Shown piece after piece: positions 55,328 through 64,000 of a stretch of DNA of 64,000 bases. The stretch covers positions 248,001-312,000 of the forward strand of contig NZ_JAKGAM010000002.1 in NCBI RefSeq assembly GCF_023061285.1, in the 5' to 3' direction. The notes beneath the pieces are model-generated. The model saw nothing but the letters and a program-made list of their open reading frames with translations. It was not told where the DNA came from and ran no database searches. A program made the position numbers and the translations under genes. Every line of letters begins with the position of its first letter. The first letter of the stretch is position 1. The stretch is from Chromohalobacter nigrandesensis. Its GTDB lineage: Bacteria > Pseudomonadota > Gammaproteobacteria > Pseudomonadales > Halomonadaceae.

Positions 55328-57763
55328 ATGGCTGTTCTACGCACGCTCCTCACTCCCTTGCGCGCCCTGTGCCGCACGCTGCTCGACCGCTGGCTCGACT
55401 ACCGTCATGTCGAAGCGCAGCAGCCCGCGCTCGATGCCACGCAGCCAACGATTTACGTGCTGCCGCATCCGGCCTTCTCGGACAGACTGGCACTCGAGTT
55501 GATAACCCGCCGCGAGGGCTTGCCCAGCGCCCGAGGCCGCGTTGTGCTCGGCGAAACACGCCTTCCCACCTGTATCGCCCTGCCCCGGCTCAGCCGCGGG
55601 CTGACGCGGGTACACGGACGACGCTCGCCGCACCTCGATACCTTGCTGGCACAGCTAGCCGCCGACCCCGGGCGGGACATCCAGCTCGTGCCGGTCAGCG
55701 TGTTCTGGGGGCGCGCCCCGGGTAAGGACTTCGGCTTCTGGAAACTGCTCGCCGCGGATAGCTGGCAGTGGAGCGGACGTCTGCGCCGACTCTTGTCGAT
55801 AGCGATCAACGGCAAGCACGTGCAGGTGCATATCGGCGCCCCGCTGCAACTACGCACCTTGGTCGAGACACGTCCGCTGCCGGTCGCCCAGCGCAAGACG
55901 GCCCGCGTGCTGCGCGTTCACTTTCGTCGTGTACGCGCCCGCGTGCTGGGCCCCGACCTCTCGCACCGCAACACGCTGATCCGCGGCGTGGTCGACAGCC
56001 CACAAGTCCGCCAAGCGATCTTTGATGCGGCCACCGCCCGTGGCACCAGCCCTGAGCGTGAAACCCGCCGCGCGCTGCGCTATGGCCGCGAGATCGCCTC
56101 CAACACCTCATACCCGGTGCTGCGTTTCCTCTACCAACTGCTGCGCCGGCTCTGGAATCGCCTCTACGACGGCGTCACCGTCAATGGACTCGACGACGTC
56201 AAGGCGCTGGCCGGCGATCACGAGTTGATCTACGTGCCCTGTCATCGCAGTCATATCGACTACCTGTTGTTGTCCTACGCACTCTTTCGCGAGGGATTGA
56301 TGCCGCCGCACATCGCGGCGGGCCGTAACCTCGACATGCCGGTGATCGGCGCGTTGCTACGCCGTGGCGGGGCCTTCTTCCTGCGCCGCAGCTTTCGGGA
56401 CAATCGCCTCTACGCGGCGGTATTCAACGAATACGTGCATCGCCTGATCTCGCGCGGCCATCCGCTGGAGTACTTCATCGAAGGAGGGCGCTCGCGCACC
56501 GGGCGGATGCTGGCGCCGCGCCCGGGCATGCTCGCCATGACCCTGCGCTCCTTCGCCCGCGACCCTCGCCGCGAGGTCGCCTTCGTGCCGGTCTACGTCG
56601 GCTACGAGAAAGTGCTGGAAAGCGGTAGCTACCTCAAGGAATTGCGCGGCGGGCACAAGAAGAAGGAATCCCCCTTCGATCTGTTGCGCATCGTGCGTCG
56701 CCTGCGCCAGTCGTACGGGCATGTCACGGTGAATGTCGGCGAACCGCTCCTGCTCAGCGAGTTTCTCGACCGCCAGGTCCCCGATTGGCGAGACAATCGC
56801 CGCCAGACGCGCCCCGACTGGCTGAACCAGGCCGTGCCCGTACTGGGGTCCACCCTGGCCCAGCGCATCAATGGCGCAGCGGCCATCACGCCGGTCTCGC
56901 TGGTCGCCCTGGGGCTGCTGGCCAATTCGCACCACGCCATCGAGGCCGACCTGCTCGAGCGCCACATGGGCTTGCTGGTGGACCTGAGACGGCATCTCCC
57001 GGGGGGCGAGCGCATTACCCTGCCCGACGGCGAGCCACGGGACTGGATCGCTCATACCGCCCAATTGGGGTTCATCGAATGCCGCCCGCAGGCGCTCGGC
57101 GAACTCGTGCTCGCCACGCCGGAACAGGCCACCTTGTTGACCTGGTATCGCAATAACGTCTTGCACCTGTTCATCGACATGGCGCTGGTCGCCTTCGCGT
57201 ATCGGCATAATGCGCGCTTTGGCACCGAGGAGCTGCTCACACTGCTGGGCCCCGCCTGGCCGGTGCTCGCGCACGAATTCCACCTCCCCTTGGAGGCCTT
57301 CGCGCCGCGCCTGGAGCGCGCCCTGGCGGCACTCGCGTCGGAGGATCTACTACTCGAGACCGATCACGGCTGGGAACGCCCGGCGGGGCACCTGGCCAGC
57401 AGCGAACACCTGCGCCTGTTGGGGCGGCTGGTACAACCGACCCTGGAGCGTGGTTATCTGCTATTGGCCGTGCTGCTGCGCGAGGGAAGCGGTACCCTGA
57501 CCCGCGAGGCGCTGGAGGAACAAAGCCGTCAGTTGGCCGAACGCCTGACGCTGCTCTCGGGGCTCAATGCGCCGGAGTTCTTCGATAAACGTCTCTTCAG
57601 CGGCTTGCTCGATACCCTCGAGGCGCAGGGCTGGTTATGGCAGGAAAACGACAAGCTGTGCTATGACACCCCGCTCGAAAATGCCCAGCGGCGCGGCCGG
57701 GCGCTTTTCGATCCCAGCCTGCGCCACCGCTTGACTCAACTGGTGCATCGCCAGCCATCGTAA
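55328..57763 (+). CDS. plsB: Glycerol-3-phosphate 1-O-acyltransferase PlsB
   Basis: An 811-residue acyltransferase that attaches the first acyl chain, from acyl-ACP or acyl-CoA, to sn-glycerol-3-phosphate at the inner membrane. The catalytic block HX4D is H306-R-S-H-I-D311, at the same numbers as the E. coli enzyme. FIEGGRSRTGR binds glycerol-phosphate, and VAFVPVYVGYEK is block IV. An AAGG stands 7 nt before ATG 55328, and an ATG 4 nt earlier is out of frame. It lies divergent to the cardiolipin-synthase-like gene, so phospholipid genes flank one short promoter region. Confidence 0.95.
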   Translation: MAVLRTLLTPLRALCRTLLDRWLDYRHVEAQQPALDATQPTIYVLPHPAFSDRLALELITRREGLPSARGRVVLGETRLPTCIALPRLSRGLTRVHGRRSPHLDTLLAQLAADPGRDIQLVPVSVFWGRAPGKDFGFWKLLAADSWQWSGRLRRLLSIAINGKHVQVHIGAPLQLRTLVETRPLPVAQRKTARVLRVHFRRVRARVLGPDLSHRNTLIRGVVDSPQVRQAIFDAATARGTSPERETRRALRYGREIASNTSYPVLRFLYQLLRRLWNRLYDGVTVNGLDDVKALAGDHELIYVPCHRSHIDYLLLSYALFREGLMPPHIAAGRNLDMPVIGALLRRGGAFFLRRSFRDNRLYAAVFNEYVHRLISRGHPLEYFIEGGRSRTGRMLAPRPGMLAMTLRSFARDPRREVAFVPVYVGYEKVLESGSYLKELRGGHKKKESPFDLLRIVRRLRQSYGHVTVNVGEPLLLSEFLDRQVPDWRDNRRQTRPDWLNQAVPVLGSTLAQRINGAAAITPVSLVALGLLANSHHAIEADLLERHMGLLVDLRRHLPGGERITLPDGEPRDWIAHTAQLGFIECRPQALGELVLATPEQATLLTWYRNNVLHLFIDMALVAFAYRHNARFGTEELLTLLGPAWPVLAHEFHLPLEAFAPRLERALAALASEDLLLETDHGWERPAGHLASSEHLRLLGRLVQPTLERGYLLLAVLLREGSGTLTREALEEQSRQLAERLTLLSGLNAPEFFDKRLFSGLLDTLEAQGWLWQENDKLCYDTPLENAQRRGRALFDPSLRHRLTQLVHRQPS

Positions 57764-57787
57764 GTACCGGACGCGGAAAAATCACCG

Positions 57788-58558
57788 TCATGCGGGTTTC
57801 AGGCTGCGATGCACATAGAGATCATAGCGACTGGTCTTGCCCTCGAGAGCGTGATCCGGTGCCGGGCCACCGAGCGGCGGCGCGCGGCGGGGGCGCTTGA
57901 CCACCACCCGATGCGTGGCGACCTCCAGGGCGGCGTCCAGCAAGCGCGGCGCGTCGTCATCGTCGCCGGCCAGTTCGCGGAAGATACGCATCTCCTTCTT
58001 GACCAGTGCGCTCTTGTCGCGGTGCGGAAACATCGGATCGAGGTGCACCACTTGCGGCACAACATCGTGACGCGCCACCAGCGTTTCCAACTCACGCGCG
58101 GCGTCACCATGCGCCACCCGCATACGCGCCACGATCTCGGCGGCCTCGTCATCCACTCGGGCGCGCCGCACGCCATCCTCGAGCAATGCGAAGATCGCCG
58201 CCACGCGCTCGATCAACAACACGTCGGCGCCGAGACTCGCCAGCACGAAGGCATCGCGCCCCAGCCCCGCCGTGGCATCGACGATGCTCGGCGTCACGCC
58301 GTGCGCCAGACCGCATGCCTTGGCAATCAACTGTCCACGTCCGCCGCCGAAGCGGCGCCGGTGCGCGACTTTGCCAGCGGTAAAATCGACCCGAATCGGC
58401 GCGCCATAGTGGCGCGCATTGCCCGACAGCGCCAGGCCATCGGCACTCATGGTCAACTGCAAGGCGGCATCGGCATCCGCCTCGGATTCCCAGGGCATCC
58501 CCAGACGCGCGGCCAGCGCACGTAGCGGCTCACCGATGGCCGCGACTCTTTGGCTCAT
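57788..58558 (-). CDS. rsmJ: 16S rRNA m2G1516 methyltransferase RsmJ
   Basis: A 256-residue SAM-dependent methyltransferase. [20 protein letters not shown] is the SAM-binding motif I, preceded by [27 protein letters not shown] contains the catalytic DPMFPH of the family (an NPPY-like motif). The start ATG 58558 overlaps the uppP stop in an ATGA; earlier codons in the frame are within uppP and unrelated. It ends 25 nt from plsB. Confidence 0.9.
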   Translation of the reverse strand: MSQRVAAIGEPLRALAARLGMPWESEADADAALQLTMSADGLALSGNARHYGAPIRVDFTAGKVAHRRRFGGGRGQLIAKACGLAHGVTPSIVDATAGLGRDAFVLASLGADVLLIERVAAIFALLEDGVRRARVDDEAAEIVARMRVAHGDAARELETLVARHDVVPQVVHLDPMFPHRDKSALVKKEMRIFRELAGDDDDAPRLLDAALEVATHRVVVKRPRRAPPLGGPAPDHALEGKTSRYDLYVHRSLKPA

Positions 58559-59352
58559 ACCGCCCACACCAGCAGTACGACCCCCAGGATCAGGCGATAG
58601 ATGACGAACGGCAGCATACCGATACGATCCAGTGCAGCCAGAAACAGCTTGATACACAGCCACGCCGCGATGAACGACATCAACGTGCCCGCGATGAGCG
58701 TGCCCCAGGCCACGCCCCCGCCCGCTTCGACGAGCTCGATACCCTTGAGTGAGCCGGCGGCGAGAATCAGCGGGATCGACAGCAAGAACGAGAAACGCGC
58801 CGAGGCCTGGCGGGTAAAGCCGAGCATCAGCGCTGCCGTCATGGTGATACCCGAGCGCGAGGTCCCGGGAATCAGTGCGATGGCTTGCGCCAGTCCGATC
58901 AGCAACGCGGTCTTCAGGGTCAAGGTCTCGAGCGACTTCACGCGGCTGCCGCGCTTATCGGCCACACCCAGCAGCACCCCGAAAAGGATCGTCGTCGTGG
59001 CAATGACCAGCACCGAGCGCCCCGCACTCTCGATCCAGCCTTCAATCAACAGGCCAACGACCACCGCCGGGATGGTGCCGATAATAATCGCCCACCCCAA
59101 GCGACTTTCCGGGGTCGGTCCGCGCTCGCCGAACTGGGTACACCAGGCATGAAGAATGCGCCAGACTTCATGGCGAAACGCGAACAGCACAGCCCCCAGC
59201 GAGCCGACATGCACGGCGACATCGAAGGCCAAGCCCTGATCGGGCCAGCCCAGCAACTGCGACGGGAGAATCAGGTGAGCGGATGACGAAATAGGGAGGA
59301 ATTCAGTGAGGCCCTGAATGACGGCCAGCGCAACGACGTGCAACCAATCCAT
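58555..59352 (-). CDS. uppP: Undecaprenyl-diphosphatase UppP (BacA)
   Basis: A 265-residue polytopic membrane protein that removes a phosphate from undecaprenyl-diphosphate, regenerating the lipid carrier for cell-wall and polysaccharide synthesis and giving bacitracin resistance. [16 protein letters not shown] and [14 protein letters not shown] are the two family motifs, with E and S/R as catalytic residues. ATG 59352 follows AAGGACATCTC. It is coupled to the downstream rsmJ by a 4-nt overlap. Confidence 0.94.
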   Translation of the reverse strand: MDWLHVVALAVIQGLTEFLPISSSAHLILPSQLLGWPDQGLAFDVAVHVGSLGAVLFAFRHEVWRILHAWCTQFGERGPTPESRLGWAIIIGTIPAVVVGLLIEGWIESAGRSVLVIATTTILFGVLLGVADKRGSRVKSLETLTLKTALLIGLAQAIALIPGTSRSGITMTAALMLGFTRQASARFSFLLSIPLILAAGSLKGIELVEAGGGVAWGTLIAGTLMSFIAAWLCIKLFLAALDRIGMLPFVIYRLILGVVLLVWAV

Positions 59353-59438
59353 GAGATGTCCTTGAAGCAACGAAAAACATGACGCTGCGTACGCGCGTGC
59401 GAACACGCCATTATTATTTTCTGAGGCTTAAGAAACGC

Positions 59439-60125
59439 TTAGCCGCGCTGCCATGCCACCTCATTGCGCAAGTACACCGGCACCGCCGCGTCGGGCGACG
59501 GACGCTCGCCCGACTGCCAGGCTTGCGCAGCCAGGTGGACCATCTCCTCGGCGGCCGGTTGCGGTTCGCTCAGGCACTGGCCGAGCGCCGACTGCACTTC
59601 AACGGGCATGCGCTCGCTTAGGCTCCAGCCCGAACCGATGCCCACCCAGTCGACATCGTGGAACGCCACGGGCAGGCGCAGGCGTTCCGGCGCCAACACG
59701 GCCTCCGCCATGAGCGGCTCGAGCACGCCATCGTGACAGCGATAGGCCGCGGCATAGACCTCGTCCATGCGCGCGTCCATTGCCGCCACGACATAGCGCG
59801 CGTGGAGGCGCCGATGCGCGGAAAGCGCCAAGGCTTCCAAGGTAGACACACCGATCAAGGGACACTCGAGTGCAAACGCCAGTCCCTGCGCCGTCCCGGC
59901 GGCGATACGCAAGCCGGTAAACGAGCCCGGCCCACGGCCGTATGCCAACGCATCGAGATCAGCGAGCACCACGCCCGCCTCGGCCAGCACGTCGTCGACC
60001 ATCGGCATCAAGAGGTGGGTGTGTTGACGCGGGGCGTCACGATAGCGGGAAATCACATGGCCATCGCGCCACAGGGCGCAGGAACAGGCGCTAGTAGAGG
60101 CATCCAGGGCCAACAGAGTGGGCAT
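59439..60125 (-). CDS. tsaB: tRNA threonylcarbamoyladenosine biosynthesis protein TsaB
   Basis: A 228-residue ASKHA-fold protein that forms a complex with TsaD and TsaE for t6A37 synthesis on tRNAs that read ANN codons. MPTLLALDASTSACSCALWR, YGRGPGSFTGLRIAAGTAQG and MDARMDEVYAAAY are family hallmarks. It is the non-catalytic partner; the metal ligands of TsaD are absent, as expected. It lies downstream of adk on the same strand, about 145 nt apart with a GC-rich hairpin between them. Confidence 0.93.
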   Translation of the reverse strand: MPTLLALDASTSACSCALWRDGHVISRYRDAPRQHTHLLMPMVDDVLAEAGVVLADLDALAYGRGPGSFTGLRIAAGTAQGLAFALECPLIGVSTLEALALSAHRRLHARYVVAAMDARMDEVYAAAYRCHDGVLEPLMAEAVLAPERLRLPVAFHDVDWVGIGSGWSLSERMPVEVQSALGQCLSEPQPAAEEMVHLAAQAWQSGERPSPDAAVPVYLRNEVAWQRG

Positions 60126-60269
60126 CGGCGATCATCGGGCTACGGGTGAGCCCGCACTATAAACGTGCCGCTGGTCATTGGCAAAACGCCCGGCCCACCA
60201 CTCGACGCGATGTTTGACGCAGGTCGTTATTGCGCGGCGCCAGGGACGCCGCGCGGCAGGAAGAGAGAC

Positions 60270-60947
<678 letters not shown>

Positions 60948-61167
60948 TCATCACATGTTCATTGTCGGCCATGGCATGCCCCATGAAGCACACGCCATCG
61001 CCGTGGGAATGGCCCATGACGATACCTGCACGGCTCGAGCGGCACAAGCACGACCGACCTGAGCTTGCCCTGCTCAAAGCGCCATAATTCGCCTTTTTTC
61101 ATGAACTTGCCTGAAGCATTGCACTTTCGTCGCGCACCACGACTGCCTCTGTTTGTCGCGACATAAA

Positions 61168-61193
61168 AAAGCGGCCCCCGAGAGGGCCGCTTT
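61168..61193 (-). terminator. Rho-independent terminator of aceF
   Basis: A 10-bp stem AAAGCGGCCC (61168-61177) and GGGCCGCTTT (61184-61193) with loop CCGAGA. On the minus strand it is followed by TTTTTT. It lies about 25 nt after the aceF stop. Confidence 0.9.
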
Positions 61194-61217
61194 GGTCACG
61201 CCATGAACGCGCTTGGA

Positions 61218-63275
61218 TCACATCAGCAGGCGGCGAATATCGCTCAGCGCCTGAGCCAGGAAGGCCGTGAAACGCGCCGCGTCGGCGCCATTGACCGCCC
61301 GGTGGTCGTAGGACAACGACAACGGCATCATCAGCCGCGGGGCGAACTCGGCGCCGTCCCACACCGGCTTCGTCTGCGCCTTGGAAACGCCCAGGATGGC
61401 GACTTCCGGGGCGTTGACGATAGGCGTGAAGGCAGTGCCGCCGATAGAGCCCAGGCTGGAGATGGTGAAGCAGCCACCGGTCATCTCTTCGCGCTTGAGC
61501 TTCTTCGACTGCGCCTTGCCGGCCAGCTCGACCGATTCCTTGGCCAGGTCGATCAGCGATTTCTGATCGGCGTTGCGGATCACCGGAACCATCAGGCCGT
61601 CCGGCGTGTCCACGGCGATGCCGATGTGCACGTAGTGCTTCTGCACCAGCGTTTCGCCGTCGCTCTTCAGGCTGACGTTGAACTGCGGGAACTTCTGCAA
61701 GGCGTAGGCACAGGCCTTGATCATGAACGGCAGCGGCGTGAGCTTGGCGTCCTGCTGGGCGGCCTCGTCCTTCATCGACTTGCGGAAGGCTTCCAGCTCG
61801 GTAATGTCCGCCTCGTCGAATTGCGTAACGTGCGGCACGTTGAGCCAACTGCGGTGCAAGTTGGTCGCGCCCGCTTTCATCAGGCGGCCCATGGGCTTTT
61901 CCTCGACCTCGCCGAACTGGCTGAAGTCGATATCCGGCACGGCCGGAATACCCGCACCGCCACTCGGCGCAGCGCCTTTTTCAGCGCCACTCGAACGCTG
62001 CTGAAGGGCGTTCTTGACGTAACCCTGCACGTCTTCCTTCAGCACGCGCTGCTTGGGCCCGGTGGGCGTGACCTGGGCCAGGTCGACGCCCAGTTCACGC
62101 GCCAGCATGCGCACCGCCGGGCCAGCGTGGACGCGGGAACCCGCCGTCTTGTCGTCACCTTGCTTGTAACGTGCCTCGGGGCTCGGCTCACCCGCAGGCT
62201 GCGCGGACTTGGCAGCGCTGGCCTGTTGTTGACCGCCACCGGCTTTCTGGTCCGCCTTGCCAGCATCAGGTTTCTTGCCGGCATCGGCTTTCTTCGCCGG
62301 CTTCTTGGCCCCGGCCACCTCGATATAGCCGATCAGGTCGCCCTCAGAGACGCTATCACCTTCCTTGACCGACACCTCGACGACCTTGCCCTTGTAGGGG
62401 CTGGGCACGTCCATGGAGGCCTTGTCGGATTCCAGCGTGATCAAGGTGTCTTCCTCGCCGATCTCGTCGCCCTCGCCGATGGCGATTTCGATGATCTCGA
62501 CACCTTCGCTACCGCCGATATCGGGTACGCGGAGTTCCTTGCGGCCATCCTCGCCGCCGCCTTCCTGCGTCTCGTCTTCGGCGTCTTGATCTTCGGCACC
62601 CGCGTCTGAATCGGCACTCTCGGAGTCGCCTTCCGCCGGCGCTTCGTCGGTGTCGTCGTCTGCGTCGTCACCTTCGCCGGCGATCTCCATGCTACCGATC
62701 AGGTCACCCTCGGAGACAGTGTCGCCCTCCTTGACCGCCAACGAGACGAGTTTGCCGCTGTAGGGGCTCGGCACATCCATGGAGGCCTTGTCGGACTCCA
62801 GCGTGATCAAGGTGTCTTCCGCGCTCACCTCATCGCCTTCGCTGATCGGCACTTCGATGATCTCGACGCCTTCACTGCCGCCGATGTCCGGCACTTTGAC
62901 CTCGACGGTACGCTTGCCGCCACCGGACGACTTCTTCGGCGCAGCCTTCTCGGGCTCGGCTTCGTCCTTATCCTGAAACTTGGCATCGTCCTGGGAAGAC
63001 TCGCCGGCGTCGCTATCGTCCTGACCGTCGTCGCCACCTTCGGCTTCGAGCTCGAGGACATCGTCGCCCTCGGAGACGCTATCGCCTTCCTTGACCAGCA
63101 CCTTGACGACCTTGCCGCCCTTGGGCGCCGGGACATCCATGCTGGCCTTGTCGGACTCCAGCGTGATCATGGTGTCTTCGGCGGCGATGACATCGCCTTC
63201 GGACACCGCCACCTCGATGATCTCGACGCCTTCACTGCCGCCGATATCGGGAACTTTGATGATTTCGCTACTCAA
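61218..63275 (-). CDS. aceF: Dihydrolipoamide acetyltransferase, E2 of pyruvate dehydrogenase, three lipoyl domains
   Basis: A 685-residue E2. Three lipoyl domains carry lipoyl-lysines K43, K163 and K285, each in ESDKASMDVP. The linkers are rich in Asp, Glu and Gly (for example residues 80-106 and 200-244), not the Ala/Pro type of E. coli. An E1/E3-binding domain (AGPAVRMLARELGVDLAQVT) precedes the catalytic domain, whose SLSYDHRAVNGADAARF has the active His and Asp. The TTG start at 63275 is set by AGGAG 7 nt upstream; a TTG 18 nt before it overlaps that site. It lies downstream of aceE on the same strand and ends at a strong terminator. Confidence 0.94.
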   Translation of the reverse strand: MSSEIIKVPDIGGSEGVEIIEVAVSEGDVIAAEDTMITLESDKASMDVPAPKGGKVVKVLVKEGDSVSEGDDVLELEAEGGDDGQDDSDAGESSQDDAKFQDKDEAEPEKAAPKKSSGGGKRTVEVKVPDIGGSEGVEIIEVPISEGDEVSAEDTLITLESDKASMDVPSPYSGKLVSLAVKEGDTVSEGDLIGSMEIAGEGDDADDDTDEAPAEGDSESADSDAGAEDQDAEDETQEGGGEDGRKELRVPDIGGSEGVEIIEIAIGEGDEIGEEDTLITLESDKASMDVPSPYKGKVVEVSVKEGDSVSEGDLIGYIEVAGAKKPAKKADAGKKPDAGKADQKAGGGQQQASAAKSAQPAGEPSPEARYKQGDDKTAGSRVHAGPAVRMLARELGVDLAQVTPTGPKQRVLKEDVQGYVKNALQQRSSGAEKGAAPSGGAGIPAVPDIDFSQFGEVEEKPMGRLMKAGATNLHRSWLNVPHVTQFDEADITELEAFRKSMKDEAAQQDAKLTPLPFMIKACAYALQKFPQFNVSLKSDGETLVQKHYVHIGIAVDTPDGLMVPVIRNADQKSLIDLAKESVELAGKAQSKKLKREEMTGGCFTISSLGSIGGTAFTPIVNAPEVAILGVSKAQTKPVWDGAEFAPRLMMPLSLSYDHRAVNGADAARFTAFLAQALSDIRRLLM

Positions 63276-63431
63276 GGTCGCGCTCCTTTCCAATCTGGCA
63301 GTCTGGTCGTCCCGGCGAAATATCGCGCCCGGGCAATACGACCAGACCAGGCAATCTGGCCACGGCCGCCACCGTGTCTAAACAGTGGCGGCACCTCGAT
63401 GGGACCCTTGGGTCCAAGACACCAACGGGTC

Positions 63432-64000
63432 TCAAGACACCAGCGGGCTGGGCTTGGCGGGGTCGATGCCGTATTTCTTCATGGCATCATTGACGACCTT
63501 GGCGTCGATCTCACCGCGGCTGACCAGCGCGCGCAGCGCCTGAATGGTCACGTAGTAGCGGTCGACCTCGAAGAAACGACGCAGCGCTTCACGCGTGTCG
63601 GAACGCCCGAAACCATCGGTCCCCAGCACATGGAAGTCACTCGGTACCCAAGCACGAATCTGATCGGCGTAGAGCTTCATGTAGTCGGTCGATGCAATGA
63701 CCGGCCCTTCGACACCGCTGAGTTGCTGTGACACCCACGGCTGCTCACGCTTCTCATCGTAGTCGAGGAACTGCAGCCGGTCGTACTCGAGCGCTTCGCG
63801 GCGCAGCTCGTTGAAGCTGGTCACGCTCCAAACGTCGGCAACGACGTCGTGCTCGTTCGCCAGCATCTCGGCGGCGGCCTCGACTTCGCGCAGAATCGTG
63901 CCGCTGCCCATGAGCTGCACCCGCGGCTGCTTCTTGCGACCGTCCTTCTTGCCTTCCTGAAGCAGGTACATGCCACGAACGATGCCTTCCTCGCTGCCCT
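63432..64000 (-). CDS. aceE: Pyruvate dehydrogenase E1 component AceE, C-terminal part (partial)
   Basis: The C-terminal 189 codons are in the window; the frame continues past the right edge (GSEEGIVRGMYLLQEG) and stops at TGA 63432-63434. GYLLQEGKKDGRKKQPRVQL-type sequence, MGSGTILREVEAAAEMLANE and WSVTSFNELRREALEYDR match the C-terminal domain of the homodimeric E1, which decarboxylates pyruvate with thiamine diphosphate. The catalytic parts are outside the window. A 156-nt gap separates it from aceF and holds a near-duplicated 19-bp segment around 63410-63447. Confidence 0.95.
   Translation of the reverse strand, partial: GSEEGIVRGMYLLQEGKKDGRKKQPRVQLMGSGTILREVEAAAEMLANEHDVVADVWSVTSFNELRREALEYDRLQFLDYDEKREQPWVSQQLSGVEGPVIASTDYMKLYADQIRAWVPSDFHVLGTDGFGRSDTREALRRFFEVDRYYVTIQALRALVSRGEIDAKVVNDAMKKYGIDPAKPSPLVS

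Noticed and set aside
61203-62609. 468-codon open frame opposite aceF
   Set aside because: It is antisense to AceF, and its repeats only mirror the lipoyl-domain repeats.

Overview
The window is a dense, GC-rich stretch of a gammaproteobacterial chromosome. It most resembles the Halomonadaceae (Halomonas/Chromohalobacter group); this is inferred from gene content and protein composition, not from a search. Supporting signs are gammaproteobacterial operon structures (rnr-rlmB, rpsF-rpsR-DUF2232-rplI, yeaG-yeaH-spoVR), a complete Mrp Na+/H+ antiporter operon, a CrbS/CrbR-type acetate system, and acidic linkers and tails in AceF and RpsF that suit a salt-adapted cytoplasm. No phage, IS element, CRISPR array or rRNA operon was seen; nearly everything is core or soft-core chromosome.

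Layout. 1-7.6 kb: cell-wall recycling (amgK end, murU), an OsmC protein, coq7, a HIT hydrolase, a phosphoribulokinase-like gene, purD, a PhaR-like protein lacking most of its DNA-binding domain, rsmE and an MltB-type lytic transglycosylase. 7.9-14 kb: a short cysteine-rich ORF with a strong ribosome-binding site, then mrpA/B (fused)-C-D-E-F-G. 14-24 kb: hemH, two small unknown proteins, dnaB, the ribosomal-protein operon, rlmB, rnr and three tandem tRNA-Leu(CAG) genes. 24-31.5 kb: a NUC1-type nuclease, a stand-alone Lrp ligand domain, the spoVR/yeaH/yeaG stress operon (with a 7-bp tandem repeat between yeaG and yeaH) and threonine aldolase. 31.7-38.7 kb: fadH, two alpha/beta hydrolases, five tRNA genes (three Asp, two Val), an FNR-type regulator, ttcA and a DnaQ-like exonuclease.

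38.7-53 kb is the most coherent functional block: a CBS/cNMP/DUF294 protein, a divergent two-subunit sodium:solute symporter, a 1316-residue hybrid histidine kinase with a symporter-like sensor, mntH-mntR, a LuxR-type response regulator and acs. Together these look like a sense-import-activate module for acetate or similar short carboxylates, with a manganese-uptake pair inserted. A shared 10-bp motif lies upstream of both acs and the symporter. 53-64 kb: sprT, a UPF0149 gene, a cardiolipin-synthase-like PLD, plsB, rsmJ-uppP, tsaB, adk and the pyruvate dehydrogenase genes aceF (three lipoyl domains) and the 3' part of aceE.

The best candidates for something unusual are the truncated PhaR-like protein, the leader-like ORF before mrp, the 7-bp repeat between yeaG and yeaH, an EF-hand-like loop inside the symporter, and the shared acs/symporter motif. 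No clearly new multi-gene system was found.
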